NCBI GenBank assembly: GCA_003695285.1
Contig: RFIL01000417.1
Coordinates: forward strand, 1 to 8,109
Length of the DNA: 8,109 nucleotides
Direction of reading: 5' to 3'
From: Calditrichota bacterium
GTDB taxonomy: Bacteria; Calditrichota; Calditrichia; RBG-13-44-9; J075
Shown piece by piece: positions 1-7,400 of this stretch. The notes under the pieces are model-generated. The model did no database searches. It was given only the letters and a program-made list of their open reading frames with translations, and had not been told where the DNA came from. Made by a program: the position numbers and the translations under genes. Within the stretch, counting starts at the first letter, position 1. Each line of letters opens with the position of its first letter.

Positions 1-206
1 AGAGGATGGCTGACAAGATACCCCATTCCATTCGTGGTGCGTTCTAATCGTTCATCATGAAAGACCAGCAATCGGTTTTCCACTTTGTAAACATCTATCT
101 CCACATAATCTGCCTGCTGGTATAAAGCAGTACGGATAGCGAGAAGTGTATTTTCCGGTCGATGCCCGGAAGAACCGCGATGGGCGAAACACAACAGCTT
201 TGACAT
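1..206 (-). CDS. Glycerophosphodiester phosphodiesterase, N-terminal part
   Basis: This gene begins at the ATG whose complement lies at 204-206 and runs off the left edge; 68 codons are visible. The family hydrolyses glycerophosphodiesters to sn-glycerol 3-phosphate plus an alcohol, in phospholipid turnover. The visible part carries the family's core N-terminal motifs: AHRG with H9 and R10, the PENT turn at 17-20, the metal-binding VEID at 35-38 (E36, D38), and VFHDE at 48-52 with the second catalytic histidine H50, followed by LERTTNG at 54-60. There is no signal peptide, so it resembles cytoplasmic UgpQ-type enzymes more than periplasmic GlpQ. A purine-rich Shine-Dalgarno-like stretch (GAAGGAAGGAA) precedes the ATG by about 8 bases, and no other in-frame ATG lies between it and the upstream stop, so the start is secure. 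The TIM-barrel C-terminal part is outside the window, so the gene's integrity cannot be judged. It is transcribed divergently from the operon at 580. Confidence 0.93.
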   Translation of the reverse strand, partial: MSKLLCFAHRGSSGHRPENTLLAIRTALYQQADYVEIDVYKVENRLLVFHDERLERTTNGMGYLVSHP

Positions 207-237
207 CTGGTAAGTTCCTTCCTTCTCATTTACAGGA

Positions 238-267
238 TTTATATCAGTAAAAATTGATTGTCGTCAG
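238..267 (-). promoter_or_regulatory. Possible sigma70-type promoter of the phosphodiesterase gene
   Basis: On the minus strand, TATAAA (complement of 238-243) lies 18 bases downstream of CTGACG (complement of 262-267). The -10 matches TATAAT at 5 of 6 positions and the -35 matches TTGACA at 4 of 6. Transcription would start near 231, leaving a leader of about 25 bases that still includes the ribosome binding site. This is a pattern match by eye only. Confidence 0.3.
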
Positions 268-284
268 TAAAGTGTTATTCAGTG

Positions 285-383
285 GTTTCAACCTCAGAGG
301 GTTTTCAGAATGCTAAGTTTCAGGTCGGAATAACCAATTTTAATGAGTAATTTGAGATATACTAAAGTCTCTGTGGTTGAAAC
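285..383. repeat. 15-bp imperfect inverted repeat with CRISPR-like arm ends
   Basis: The left arm GTTTCAACCTCAGAG (285-299) is the reverse complement of the right arm CTCTGTGGTTGAAAC (369-383) at 14 of 15 positions. The arms are separated by 69 bases. GTTTCA recurs at 317-322, and a GTTTTCA variant lies at 301-307, giving three copies about 16 bases apart. The arm ends (GTTTCAA and TTGAAAC) look like the ends of many CRISPR repeats, but the expected direct repetition is absent. It could be a paired regulatory site, a folded RNA, or remains of a mobile or CRISPR element. Function is unknown. Confidence 0.6.
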
Positions 384-439
384 TTGCTTAATCGACAGTT
401 GCATGGGTTCTGATGGAGACCACCGTTAAATAGTCGTAA

Positions 440-568
440 AAAAATCAATTTATTAGCTGCGTTGAACCAAATATACTATTATTTTTTCATGGAAAAACTG
501 GCTTTTTTAAACTTAGTGTCTTCTATAAACCATGAGTCTTGATAATTTCTTCAAGACTATCTAATTAT
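440..568 (+). promoter_or_regulatory. AT-rich upstream region, promoter not resolved
   Basis: Several -10-like hexamers precede the operon: TATACT at 472-477, TATAAA at 524-529 and GATAAT at 541-546. None has a strong -35 at 16-18 bases; the best is TTTATT at 449-454, 17 bases before TATACT. TTGATA at 539-544 is a good -35, but its possible -10 (AATTAT, 563-568) would start transcription inside the ribosome binding site. A promoter for the operon is expected here, but its exact position cannot be called. Confidence 0.3.
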
Positions 569-579
569 CAGGAAAAAGA

Positions 580-1137
580 ATGATGAAAAAACAAGAGGCC
601 ATCGAAAATATTACGCAAACCTTTGTCAGGCAAATTAAGACCACCTGGCAAATATTTTTCCTGATTCCTGTGTTCCTCTACCTTCTGTCCATGTTGCACT
701 CCTTTCTGATACAACCGCCATTACGAATTTCGGATATCACCATTTTAAAGAATATTGATCTGCTCAGCTTTTTCATCGCCCTCATCCTGGCGTTATGGAT
801 ATTTCGCCTGAAACGTAAATACCTTTCTGCTCGCTACTCTCATCGTGTGACGGAAGACGCTCTACAAACCCGGAGTGAAATTTCCCTGGAAGATATTCTT
901 CAACAGATTTTCTCAACTCTCACCGAAAAAATGCGGTTAGTCTGGGCGTTAGGCGGGTTGCTTATTCTGGATGGAGTCATTTTTTACTGGGTAACCTATA
1001 GTAGTCGGAATATGCACCTCTATTTTATTATTGGTGTCTTTTCCTTATTTCTGAATTACCCCCGCAGGGAATTGTTCGCCGACATCCCCCTTTTTGTTAT
1101 GGATGCCCGCAAAAGAATCAGGGAAGAAGGAGAATAA
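580..1137 (+). CDS. Small multi-pass membrane protein of unknown function
   Basis: This 185-residue protein was not recognised as a member of any named family. Hydrophobic stretches at about 23-43, 60-77, 120-138 and 145-160 suggest four membrane segments. A basic loop follows the second one (residues about 76-90, containing RLKRK), an acidic/polar helix-like stretch spans 91-118, and the C-terminus is charged (DARKRIREEGE). This pattern suggests that the termini and the central loop face the cytoplasm. AGGAAAAAG at 570-578 is the ribosome binding site. Two adjacent ATGs (580 and 583) are both possible starts, and the second has the more usual spacing. It is first in a plus-strand run with a flippase and a deacetylase-like gene, so a role in surface-polysaccharide assembly or export is plausible but inferred only from position. 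The stop codon is followed at once by a GC-rich hairpin. Confidence 0.85.
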   Translation: MMKKQEAIENITQTFVRQIKTTWQIFFLIPVFLYLLSMLHSFLIQPPLRISDITILKNIDLLSFFIALILALWIFRLKRKYLSARYSHRVTEDALQTRSEISLEDILQQIFSTLTEKMRLVWALGGLLILDGVIFYWVTYSSRNMHLYFIIGVFSLFLNYPRRELFADIPLFVMDARKRIREEGE

Positions 1138-1139
1138 AA

Positions 1140-1154
1140 CCGACCACTGGTCGG
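1140..1154 (+). promoter_or_regulatory. Intercistronic GC-rich hairpin
   Basis: CCGACC (1140-1145) and GGTCGG (1149-1154) pair perfectly across an ACT loop, and as DNA the sequence is a 15-base palindrome around position 1147. It starts two bases after the TAA of the membrane-protein gene and lies between a strong Shine-Dalgarno-like run (AAGAAGGAG, about 1124-1132) and the probable flippase start at 1217. No T-run follows, so it is not a canonical terminator. It may affect mRNA processing or translation, or be a protein-binding site. Confidence 0.5.
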
Positions 1155-1216
1155 GAAAATCAATTCAGACTTCACAAAACCGGACACTTTCTACATCAAG
1201 ACTGGTATCGAACCGA

Positions 1217-2614
1217 ATGTTAAAGCCACTATCTACCAATGCGCTCTATTTATTCATCAGTGATGCAGGCGCCCGTTTGTTAGGATTTTTAGCCACCGTT
1301 CACATCGCCCGTTCATTGGAGAATGAGTATTTCGGTCTTATCATCCTCGCCATGTCTGTGCTGGGCTATGCTCAATGGTTTGCTGATATGGGATTAACCA
1401 CCCTCGGTACCCGGGAACTTGCCCGGCCCTTTCCACTACGCAGCTTTCAACTCAGTGATATTCTAATCATTCGCTTAATACTGGCTTTACTGGTGTTTAG
1501 TGTTGTGCAGGTTGCCCTGTTTGCCCTTCCCCTGAGCCCACCCCTCAAACTCCTGATTCGATTGTACACCCTGTTTCTTCTGGTGGATTCGTTCTTACTG
1601 GAATGGTATTGCCGTGCTATCCAGAAGTATCAGGCGTTAGCCATCTCTCGCTGGCTCTCCGGGTTGATCTATTTAGGTGGCATCTTCATCTGGGTTCATT
1701 CACCGGTAGATTTTTATAGGGTACCTCTCATCTATTTATCCGGTCAGCTGGTAGGCGCTTTGAGCCTCTTTTTCTGGAAAAAGGAAGAGGATAAAATTTT
1801 CAGCAAACCGATTCGACCATTCTCATGGCTGGATATTCTGAAATCCGCTTTTCAAATCGGAATTGCATCCATCCTGGCACAGAGCATCCATCTGTTACCT
1901 CCCCTGATACTGGGGAGCCTATCCACAACGGGGAATGTTGGGTTATACGGTGCAGCCTTCAAAATCATCCTGATCATCCAGGTTATCGATCGAATTTTTG
2001 GGGCTCTATTTTTACCCAAAATTTCTCAACAGTGGGCGTTAAAATCTCAACGATTACCGGAAAATTTAAATCTGACCCTGCATCTGGGAATCTGGTTCAC
2101 CCTTTCCGTTGGCGTGTTATTGTATTTTTTTGCGCCATCGATTGTCGATCTTATTTACGGTGCAAAATATCAGGAAAGTACACTTCTTCTGCGGATACTA
2201 AGCTTTTTTATCCCGCTGGCGATCACCAACAGCATTTTTACCTTTACTCTCATTGCTGCCGGTCGTGAACGTCCCTATTTGCAGGCCATGATGCGAGGTA
2301 GTAGTGTAGCTGTGCTTCTTATCACCGGATTTACGTTGTGGGCTGGTGCATGGGGAACAGCATTGGGTGTTGTTCTGGGAGAAGCTGCTATTGTATTTTT
2401 TGTGTATCGCCAGTTTTCTCAACTGGTGAGCTTACCTTCACAGAATCTCTTATTAAAAGCGCTTATTTACACAGCCACATTTGTGGGAGTGAGACAACTA
2501 CTTCCTGCGTTTCCGATATGGAGCGCCCCGATTCTATGGTGTATATTTATGGGGGGAGTTTTTTTTATTGGAGATCTCGAGTGGCGAAAGATTAAGGGAT
2601 TATTTATCGAATGA
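1217..2614 (+). CDS. Oligosaccharide flippase (Wzx/MOP family)
   Basis: This is a polytopic membrane protein of 465 residues from the chosen start, the usual size for Wzx-type flippases of the MOP superfamily. They move undecaprenyl-linked oligosaccharides across the cytoplasmic membrane. Family hallmarks are the N-terminal amphipathic/hydrophobic stretch NALYLFISDAGARLLGF (8-24), HIARSLENEYFG (29-40), ADMGLTTLGTRELAR (56-70), a mid-protein VGLYGAAFKI and a later LIYGAKYQES-LLLRILS. Hydrophobic segments recur along the whole length, consistent with about 12-14 helices. The frame is also open upstream, with possible starts at ATG 1103 and TTG 1094. I prefer ATG 1217: it gives the N-terminus typical of the family, whereas residues encoded by 1094-1216 are polar and unlike it, overlap the previous gene and cover a hairpin. 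However, 1217 lacks a clear ribosome binding site, so the start is uncertain. The 3' end overlaps the next gene by ATGA, implying translational coupling. The transported substrate is unknown. Confidence 0.92.
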   Translation: MLKPLSTNALYLFISDAGARLLGFLATVHIARSLENEYFGLIILAMSVLGYAQWFADMGLTTLGTRELARPFPLRSFQLSDILIIRLILALLVFSVVQVALFALPLSPPLKLLIRLYTLFLLVDSFLLEWYCRAIQKYQALAISRWLSGLIYLGGIFIWVHSPVDFYRVPLIYLSGQLVGALSLFFWKKEEDKIFSKPIRPFSWLDILKSAFQIGIASILAQSIHLLPPLILGSLSTTGNVGLYGAAFKIILIIQVIDRIFGALFLPKISQQWALKSQRLPENLNLTLHLGIWFTLSVGVLLYFFAPSIVDLIYGAKYQESTLLLRILSFFIPLAITNSIFTFTLIAAGRERPYLQAMMRGSSVAVLLITGFTLWAGAWGTALGVVLGEAAIVFFVYRQFSQLVSLPSQNLLLKALIYTATFVGVRQLLPAFPIWSAPILWCIFMGGVFFIGDLEWRKIKGLFIE

Positions 2615-4182
2615 AAATCCAGTTAAAAATAGGGTTGTTGGCCGCCTCTCCTGTCTGGGAACATCTTTTGGAACTATTAGGAGTCAGCTACGCAATTCCA
2701 TCTCCCCGGGAATTGCCTGACCCAACGAAGTATGCTCTGCTCATCCTCAATCGTCAGATCGGGAATTCGGAACAGGAAGCTATCGCCCATTATCTACGTG
2801 AAGGGGGTAGTGTCCTGGCAATTGGTGATACCTTTGCCACCCTCACACAAAAACCGGTTCAGAAAAAATATCTCAGAGCAATTATCCCATCTCATACCGA
2901 TCAATGCACCTTTCCCGGGTTAGATGTCATTGATCTCTTTCATACGGTTTATGTCTGTTCCGATGCTCCTCTTCTCTCCCATACGGTTGGTTTTTTTCCA
3001 TATAGTAGGGGAAGGATTGGATTTCTGGGACTTGATCCTGTGCCGCTCTTCACAAATGTACAGGCATTGAGAAAATCATTTTATGCCACTTCTCCGCGCT
3101 TCCCCAATGAAGTTGTTTCCAGGGTTTCTAAAGGGGGGGTGATTCAGATACTGAGAGAAAGTATCAAACATTTATTCTTCTCGCGCAATCTCCCTTTTGT
3201 TCACTGGTGGTATTTTCCGGAAGATGCTCCGGGAATATTTGCCTTTCGCCTTGATAGCGATGATGCGTCCCGGGAGCAAGTAAACTCTTTTTTCCAGCTT
3301 ATTAATGAGTTCAATATAAAATCGACCTGGTTCCTCCACGGCAAAGCTCACGAAGGGTGGATGGATACCTTCCTGCCATATCAGGATCAGGGGCATGAAT
3401 TTGGCGTACATGGCTATCGCCATCAAGTGTTTAAAGATGTGAAACGGAATGTCCAAAATATGGAAGCATGCAAAAAGCTACTACTTCAGGCGGGGCTGGA
3501 GGTCTCCGGCTTTGCCGCCCCGTATGGGAGCTGGAACAGCGCTCTGGCAAAAGCCCTGGAAGAAACCAAATTCCTCTATAGTTCGGAGTTTTCCATCGGG
3601 TATGATCTTTACCCATTTTATCCATTTGTTCATCAGCATAAGTCTTCGGTGCTTCAAATTCCCATTCATCCCATATGTATTGATTCATTACGCCATGCCC
3701 ATGCCTCTCCTCAGCAAATGATTGATTACTTCCAACATGTCATCCAGCGGCTGATACATTCACATATCCCTCTCATCCTTTATGACCACCCACGTCATGA
3801 ATATGGTCAGGTATTGAAAGATATTTTTAGTTATGTAAACAGTTTGGGGCTATTGAAGATGACCCTGGGAGAATATGCTCAATGGTCCTCAGAGAGGCTC
3901 CGGGTTGATTTCTCTGCCAGTCTGACAGGGGATAACATCGAAATTGAGTCTCGACATTTAACTTCCAACCGGAGGTTAGCGATTGAGAATGCTGAAAGAA
4001 AGATCAGTTTTATCTCCACTCCCTTGAAAACTTCTCTCAATGAATTGAAATGGCAAACTCATCCAAGAGAATATCCTTATGCTCCCCTGCCCCCACAATT
4101 AAGACAGATAAATCCTCGCCTCTGGTGGCATAATCTGTTTGCTCGCTATTTTCGCTGGAAAAAGAGCCGAGAAGAACGATGA
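2611..4182 (+). CDS. Polysaccharide deacetylase-like protein with amidotransferase-like N-terminal domain
   Basis: This 523-residue protein starts within the flippase stop codon (ATGA). Residues about 4-195 look like a Rossmann-type class I glutamine-amidotransferase-like domain (hydrophobic strand ALLILN at 42-47, helix, then GGSVLAIGD at 65-73), with no obvious catalytic Cys-His pair. Residues about 205-420 are a NodB-type deacetylase domain (carbohydrate esterase 4 fold). Motif 1 is FRLDSDD (212-218), with D215 as likely base and D217 or D218 as metal ligand. Motif 2 is HGYRH (H267 and H271, metal ligands). Motif 3 is AAPYG (302-306), where the usual arginine is alanine. A late YDHPRH (391-396) supplies the distal histidine. 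Residues about 428-475 look like beta strands. The C-terminal tail is aromatic and basic (LWWHNLFARYFRWKK, 504-518) and might contact the membrane. No signal peptide is evident, so it may act inside the cell. The known family reaction is removal of N- or O-acetyl groups from sugars; the actual substrate is not known. Its position after a flippase suggests surface-glycan modification. Confidence 0.9.
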   Translation: MKIQLKIGLLAASPVWEHLLELLGVSYAIPSPRELPDPTKYALLILNRQIGNSEQEAIAHYLREGGSVLAIGDTFATLTQKPVQKKYLRAIIPSHTDQCTFPGLDVIDLFHTVYVCSDAPLLSHTVGFFPYSRGRIGFLGLDPVPLFTNVQALRKSFYATSPRFPNEVVSRVSKGGVIQILRESIKHLFFSRNLPFVHWWYFPEDAPGIFAFRLDSDDASREQVNSFFQLINEFNIKSTWFLHGKAHEGWMDTFLPYQDQGHEFGVHGYRHQVFKDVKRNVQNMEACKKLLLQAGLEVSGFAAPYGSWNSALAKALEETKFLYSSEFSIGYDLYPFYPFVHQHKSSVLQIPIHPICIDSLRHAHASPQQMIDYFQHVIQRLIHSHIPLILYDHPRHEYGQVLKDIFSYVNSLGLLKMTLGEYAQWSSERLRVDFSASLTGDNIEIESRHLTSNRRLAIENAERKISFISTPLKTSLNELKWQTHPREYPYAPLPPQLRQINPRLWWHNLFARYFRWKKSREER

Positions 4183-4289
4183 GATACTGGACAGACCCTA
4201 CAAATTTTCCATGGAGTTTAGTGGTCTCAGTAATTTATGCTGTACAACGACCATTCAATTTTATGGATCAGGGCTCCTTTAACAGTTAA
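4179..4289 (+). CDS. Short coupled open frame, possibly a gene remnant
   Basis: An ATG at 4179 overlaps the TGA of the deacetylase gene in the same ATGA arrangement used by the previous gene pair. It opens a 36-codon frame ending at TAA 4287-4289. The product begins MRYWTDPTNFPWSLVVSVIYA and has a short hydrophobic stretch near residues 11-22. I do not recognise it. The overlap, and a Shine-Dalgarno-like GAAGAA a few bases upstream (4171-4176), favour real translation. The length and abrupt end suggest either a small membrane-associated peptide or the N-terminus of a larger gene lost by deletion or frameshift. No continuation was recognised in the other plus frames downstream. Confidence 0.4.
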   Translation: MRYWTDPTNFPWSLVVSVIYAVQRPFNFMDQGSFNS

Positions 4290-4370
4290 GAAGCGTTCAT
4301 CTATTAACCGGACGAACACCTCCGAAGGCCTGTTCATTAACACCTCAACCATCCATTTTCCCGATATCAT
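4227..4370 (-). CDS. Possible small antisense open frame or gene fragment
   Basis: On the minus strand an ATG (complement of 4368-4370) opens 47 codons, ending at TGA (complement of 4227-4229). Inner ATGs occur further along, the last giving 36 residues from 4337. The predicted peptide looks protein-like, with a mix of charged and hydrophobic residues and the stretch FVRLIDERFLTVKGALIHK, but I recognise no family. No strong ribosome binding site stands out. It overlaps the end of the short coupled plus-strand frame, so at most one of the two is likely to be a genuine intact gene. It may be a remnant of an older gene in a degraded stretch. Confidence 0.25.
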   Translation of the reverse strand: MISGKWMVEVLMNRPSEVFVRLIDERFLTVKGALIHKIEWSLYSINY

Positions 4371-4473
4371 TTTTGACTGAATTCCCACTTGATTTTTCTA
4401 AATTTAAATCAATTCCTATAAAGAAAAGCTGTGTCTTATACGATAATAGACAAAAAGTTTAACTGGATGTGGT
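4290..4473. other. Intergenic region before the kinase gene
   Basis: No convincing intact plus-strand gene lies here. A 47-codon plus frame (ATG 4237 to TGA 4378-4380) and the antisense frame cross its left part; the right part is AT-rich. A -10-like TATAAA lies at 4417-4422 and GATAAT at 4442-4447, both without a clear -35. The kinase promoter is expected in this region but cannot be placed. No terminator hairpin followed by a T-run was seen after the upstream operon. Confidence 0.55.
4389..4412. promoter_or_regulatory. AT-rich dyad, candidate operator upstream of the kinase gene
   Basis: TTGATTT (4389-4395) and AAATCAA (4406-4412) are perfect inverted copies, 10 bases apart. The 24-base element ends 61 bases before the kinase start and just upstream of TATAAA at 4417. 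The geometry would suit a dimeric regulator, but in AT-rich DNA a 7-base match can arise by chance. Confidence 0.3.
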
Positions 4474-7400
4474 ATGCATGCACTAATTTGGGATAGTTGG
4501 TCAAAAGTATTGCAGCTTGAATCCTACGGGGAAGCCCACTTTATTAATACGGATCCGGCGTTAGGATACGAACTTATCCAGGCTCTGGCCAATAAACCGG
4601 ACCAGTTACCAGCGTTAACCTATCGCCTCATCCAGTTTTTGAAAGAATCCCCATTGACTCCCCGGGAATTAATCGATTCACTCTTTAAACTAAGGGATGT
4701 TGTCTATCAAATTAATGCCAAGCTTTCTAAACCCGGGACAGAGGCTTTTTTAAAGAGAAATCAATGGCTCATTTCTGACTTAATCCAGACCTTTGGTCTC
4801 AGTGGAAATGCCTCTCGAACTCCCCGCATATCTAACTATATTCCGGGATTCCTGAGCGATGGAGTCTACGCTCTGGAGCTGGATAACCATTTCCGGATAC
4901 TGAAAGCAGACAAAGAACTGCTCAGCCGCTTTATTTATCCCCAGGAAGACCTGATTGGAGAACCCATTTTAAAGCTATTTTCCCCTTCCAGCCATAGTCT
5001 TCTCCGCTATGCCTTAAATCTTCTGGAAACACGAAAACGGTTAAGCATCGATTTAGAAGTCGAAGCCATTGATAGAAACGGCAATCCTATTCAAACAATT
5101 TTAAAGATAGAATCACAGTCCACCCCCGACGAAGATTGCTGGAGGGCAGAACTGGTTGATTTAAATCATCACCAGGAAACCCGCACGATCCTTAATCTGA
5201 TGTTAATGGCTCTGGAAAACGTGGGTGATGGGATCGTCATTTTTGAACCCCGGGATTCGGGAAACATCATCTTTGTCAACCAGGCCATTGAGGAAATTAT
5301 CGGGCATAACGGATTAGAACTGGTGGGTAAACACTTTTCCTTTCTGATGGGCCAATTTTATCGTGAAGAATTGGTTGAAGAAATTATCGACCGTGCCTTA
5401 AGGGGTGGCTGGAAAGGTGAGTTGATCTTTCAACATAAAAACAATGAACCCGTTCCGGTACTCTGTCATATCAGATCGATCCGGGATGAAAGCGGAAGTA
5501 TTATTGCATTGGTTGGGAGTGTTCGCAACATTCAGGCTGAGAAGAGGAAAGAGGAAGAAATTACCTGGCAAAACGAAAGATTGGAGTTGCTTCAAGAATT
5601 GTCTCGCATTGTGAACTCCACCCTCGACATCCGGAAAACTTTATTATCATTCACCCAGAAATTTGCTACACTTTATTCCTTCAATGCTCTTTATGTGTTC
5701 CTTCCCATTGATTCGTTGAGGAAATATGCCCGTTTAATTTTTATGAGTGATGGCAGGAATGCCTCCTTCCCGGAAAATGTGGTTATCTCTCTCATAGATA
5801 CTCCTATCTATCAGGAACTGGTAAAATATCGAAGGAAAAAGCTTCTCCGAATTTCCTCCCAGGAGTTTTCCCTCAATCAAAAAGTCAATAAAAATTATCC
5901 CTATGTTGATGAATATATCTGGATCCCTATGAATTTTTCCGGAGAGTTAATGGGGTTTATTGCTCTTGGATTTCAAAAAGAGTTTTATCCGGAAGAAAAA
6001 CACCTCAATTTTATCACACAAATTATCAGCCATTTAACCCTGGCGATCAAAAACGCCATTCAATTTGAAGTCATTGAAAAACAAAACAAGAGCTTAATAC
6101 ATCTCAATAAGCTGTTCCATTATCTAAAGCCAAACATATCCATTAACACCCTTCTGGAGAAAGCTCTGCGCGATATCTCCGAAACATTTTTCTATTCTGG
6201 GATGAGTATCTATCGAGTGGAAAATAATCACCAATGGAAACTACTCGTTAAAGTGAACAACGGAGAAAGCGACACGCCTGATTTTCCGGATCAGTTAGTA
6301 TTCGATGGAAATTTCTCAGACATTCCCAGGTTCTGGATTGATGTGTTTCACAAAGAGCCTTTGATTGACATCTGGAAAAAGCTCTTCCAGAGCACCCCAC
6401 CCCGGACGGTGTTATGGTTACAAACCAATACCTCCTTTCAAGAGCGATTGGTTCTGATTGGGTGTGCCAATCATTATCTTCCGGATTTGAACTATAGCTC
6501 CCACATCAACTTGCTCCAGAAAGCGCTGGAAAAATTGGCGTTAGCCATGGATCATCTTTATCTCTTCCAGAAAACAATCCAGGCGGAAGCGGAATGGGAA
6601 TCGACCTTCAATGAGGTGGAAATCGGGGTGGCGGTCGTGGATCCGGATTTTATTATTAAACGAGCCAATCAGGCATTCTGGAAAATGTTCAGTGGCCGAA
6701 TATCCCCTCAGGAGGTGGAAGCGGGTGCTTCAGAAGTATTTCAGTCACGCCTGACGGATATCAAAGACCAATTACTTTCCCAGGAGACAGAAGAGAAACA
6801 CATGCCCAAAACTCTGGAGTGGAAAGATGAGGTAACCGGTAAGCGGTATAGTCTCAGATTCTCTCCGGTTTTCAATTTTCAGAATCAATTTCAGGGGGGT
6901 GTGCTGACAATTCGGGATATCACCGAAGAATATCAAAAAGAGCAACACATCCTGTATCTCTCCAAATTTCCGGAATTCAACCCTAACATTCATCTCAGTT
7001 TAAACCAGAATGGAGAGGTCATCTATTACAATGAAGCATGCTTAAAGTTGCTACATTCAGCCGGATATTCACAGGATGAGATTCAAAAGCTTATTCCGGT
7101 AACACTGTTGTTTGAGTTACAAAACGGACAATTTTCCCCCAATCAGGCCCAGGAATATATTCATAATTTCAATGACCGTATTTTTCATTACATCGCATTT
7201 ATGCCGGAAGAGGATGAGAATATTTTCCTTACAGCCATCGACATCACCGATCGCCTCGAATTGCAAAACAAACTGATTCAGACCGAGCGGATGCGTGCCA
7301 TGGGAGAAATGGCGGCCGGAGTGGCGCATGACTTCAACAATCTTCTCACAACGATTATCGGGCGAACCCAGCTCATTCGCCTGAAGACGGAAGACCCAAC

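Larger units (their letters stand above)
207..579. other. Divergent intergenic region without a convincing gene
   Basis: These 373 bases separate the minus-strand phosphodiesterase from the plus-strand membrane-protein operon, so they should carry promoters for both. The left part (285-383) holds an inverted repeat described separately. The right part (about 430-570) is AT-rich. The longest ATG frame noticed on the plus strand is 28 codons (343-429), with no good ribosome binding site. No rho-independent terminator or known riboswitch motif was recognised. Confidence 0.7.

Noticed and set aside
285..383. A mini CRISPR array (repeat-spacer-repeat)
   Set aside because: The arms are inverted, not directly repeated. 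Sequences starting at 285 and those ending at 383 do not align as direct copies, and no further repeat units or cas genes are present.
343..429. A 28-residue plus-strand frame in the divergent intergenic region
   Set aside because: There is no suitable ribosome binding site, it overlaps the inverted repeat and the composition is not protein-like.
491..512. Terminator-like stretch with a T-run at 503-508
   Set aside because: No GC-rich stem precedes the T-run; the flanking A and T runs could pair only weakly.
539..568. TTGATA with an AATTAT -10 as the operon promoter
   Set aside because: Transcription would start at about 575, inside the ribosome binding site of the 580 gene, and the -10 matches the consensus at only 4 of 6 positions.
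1094..1216. N-terminal extension of the flippase from TTG 1094 or ATG 1103
   Set aside because: It would overlap the previous gene by 35-44 bases without a ribosome binding site and add a polar stretch atypical of the family. It is kept as an alternative in the gene entry but not preferred.
1825..2268. 147-codon plus-strand frame inside the flippase gene
   Set aside because: It lies wholly within the flippase in another frame. The product is rich in Ser, Cys, His and Pro without any recognisable motif, while the flippase frame shows family motifs.
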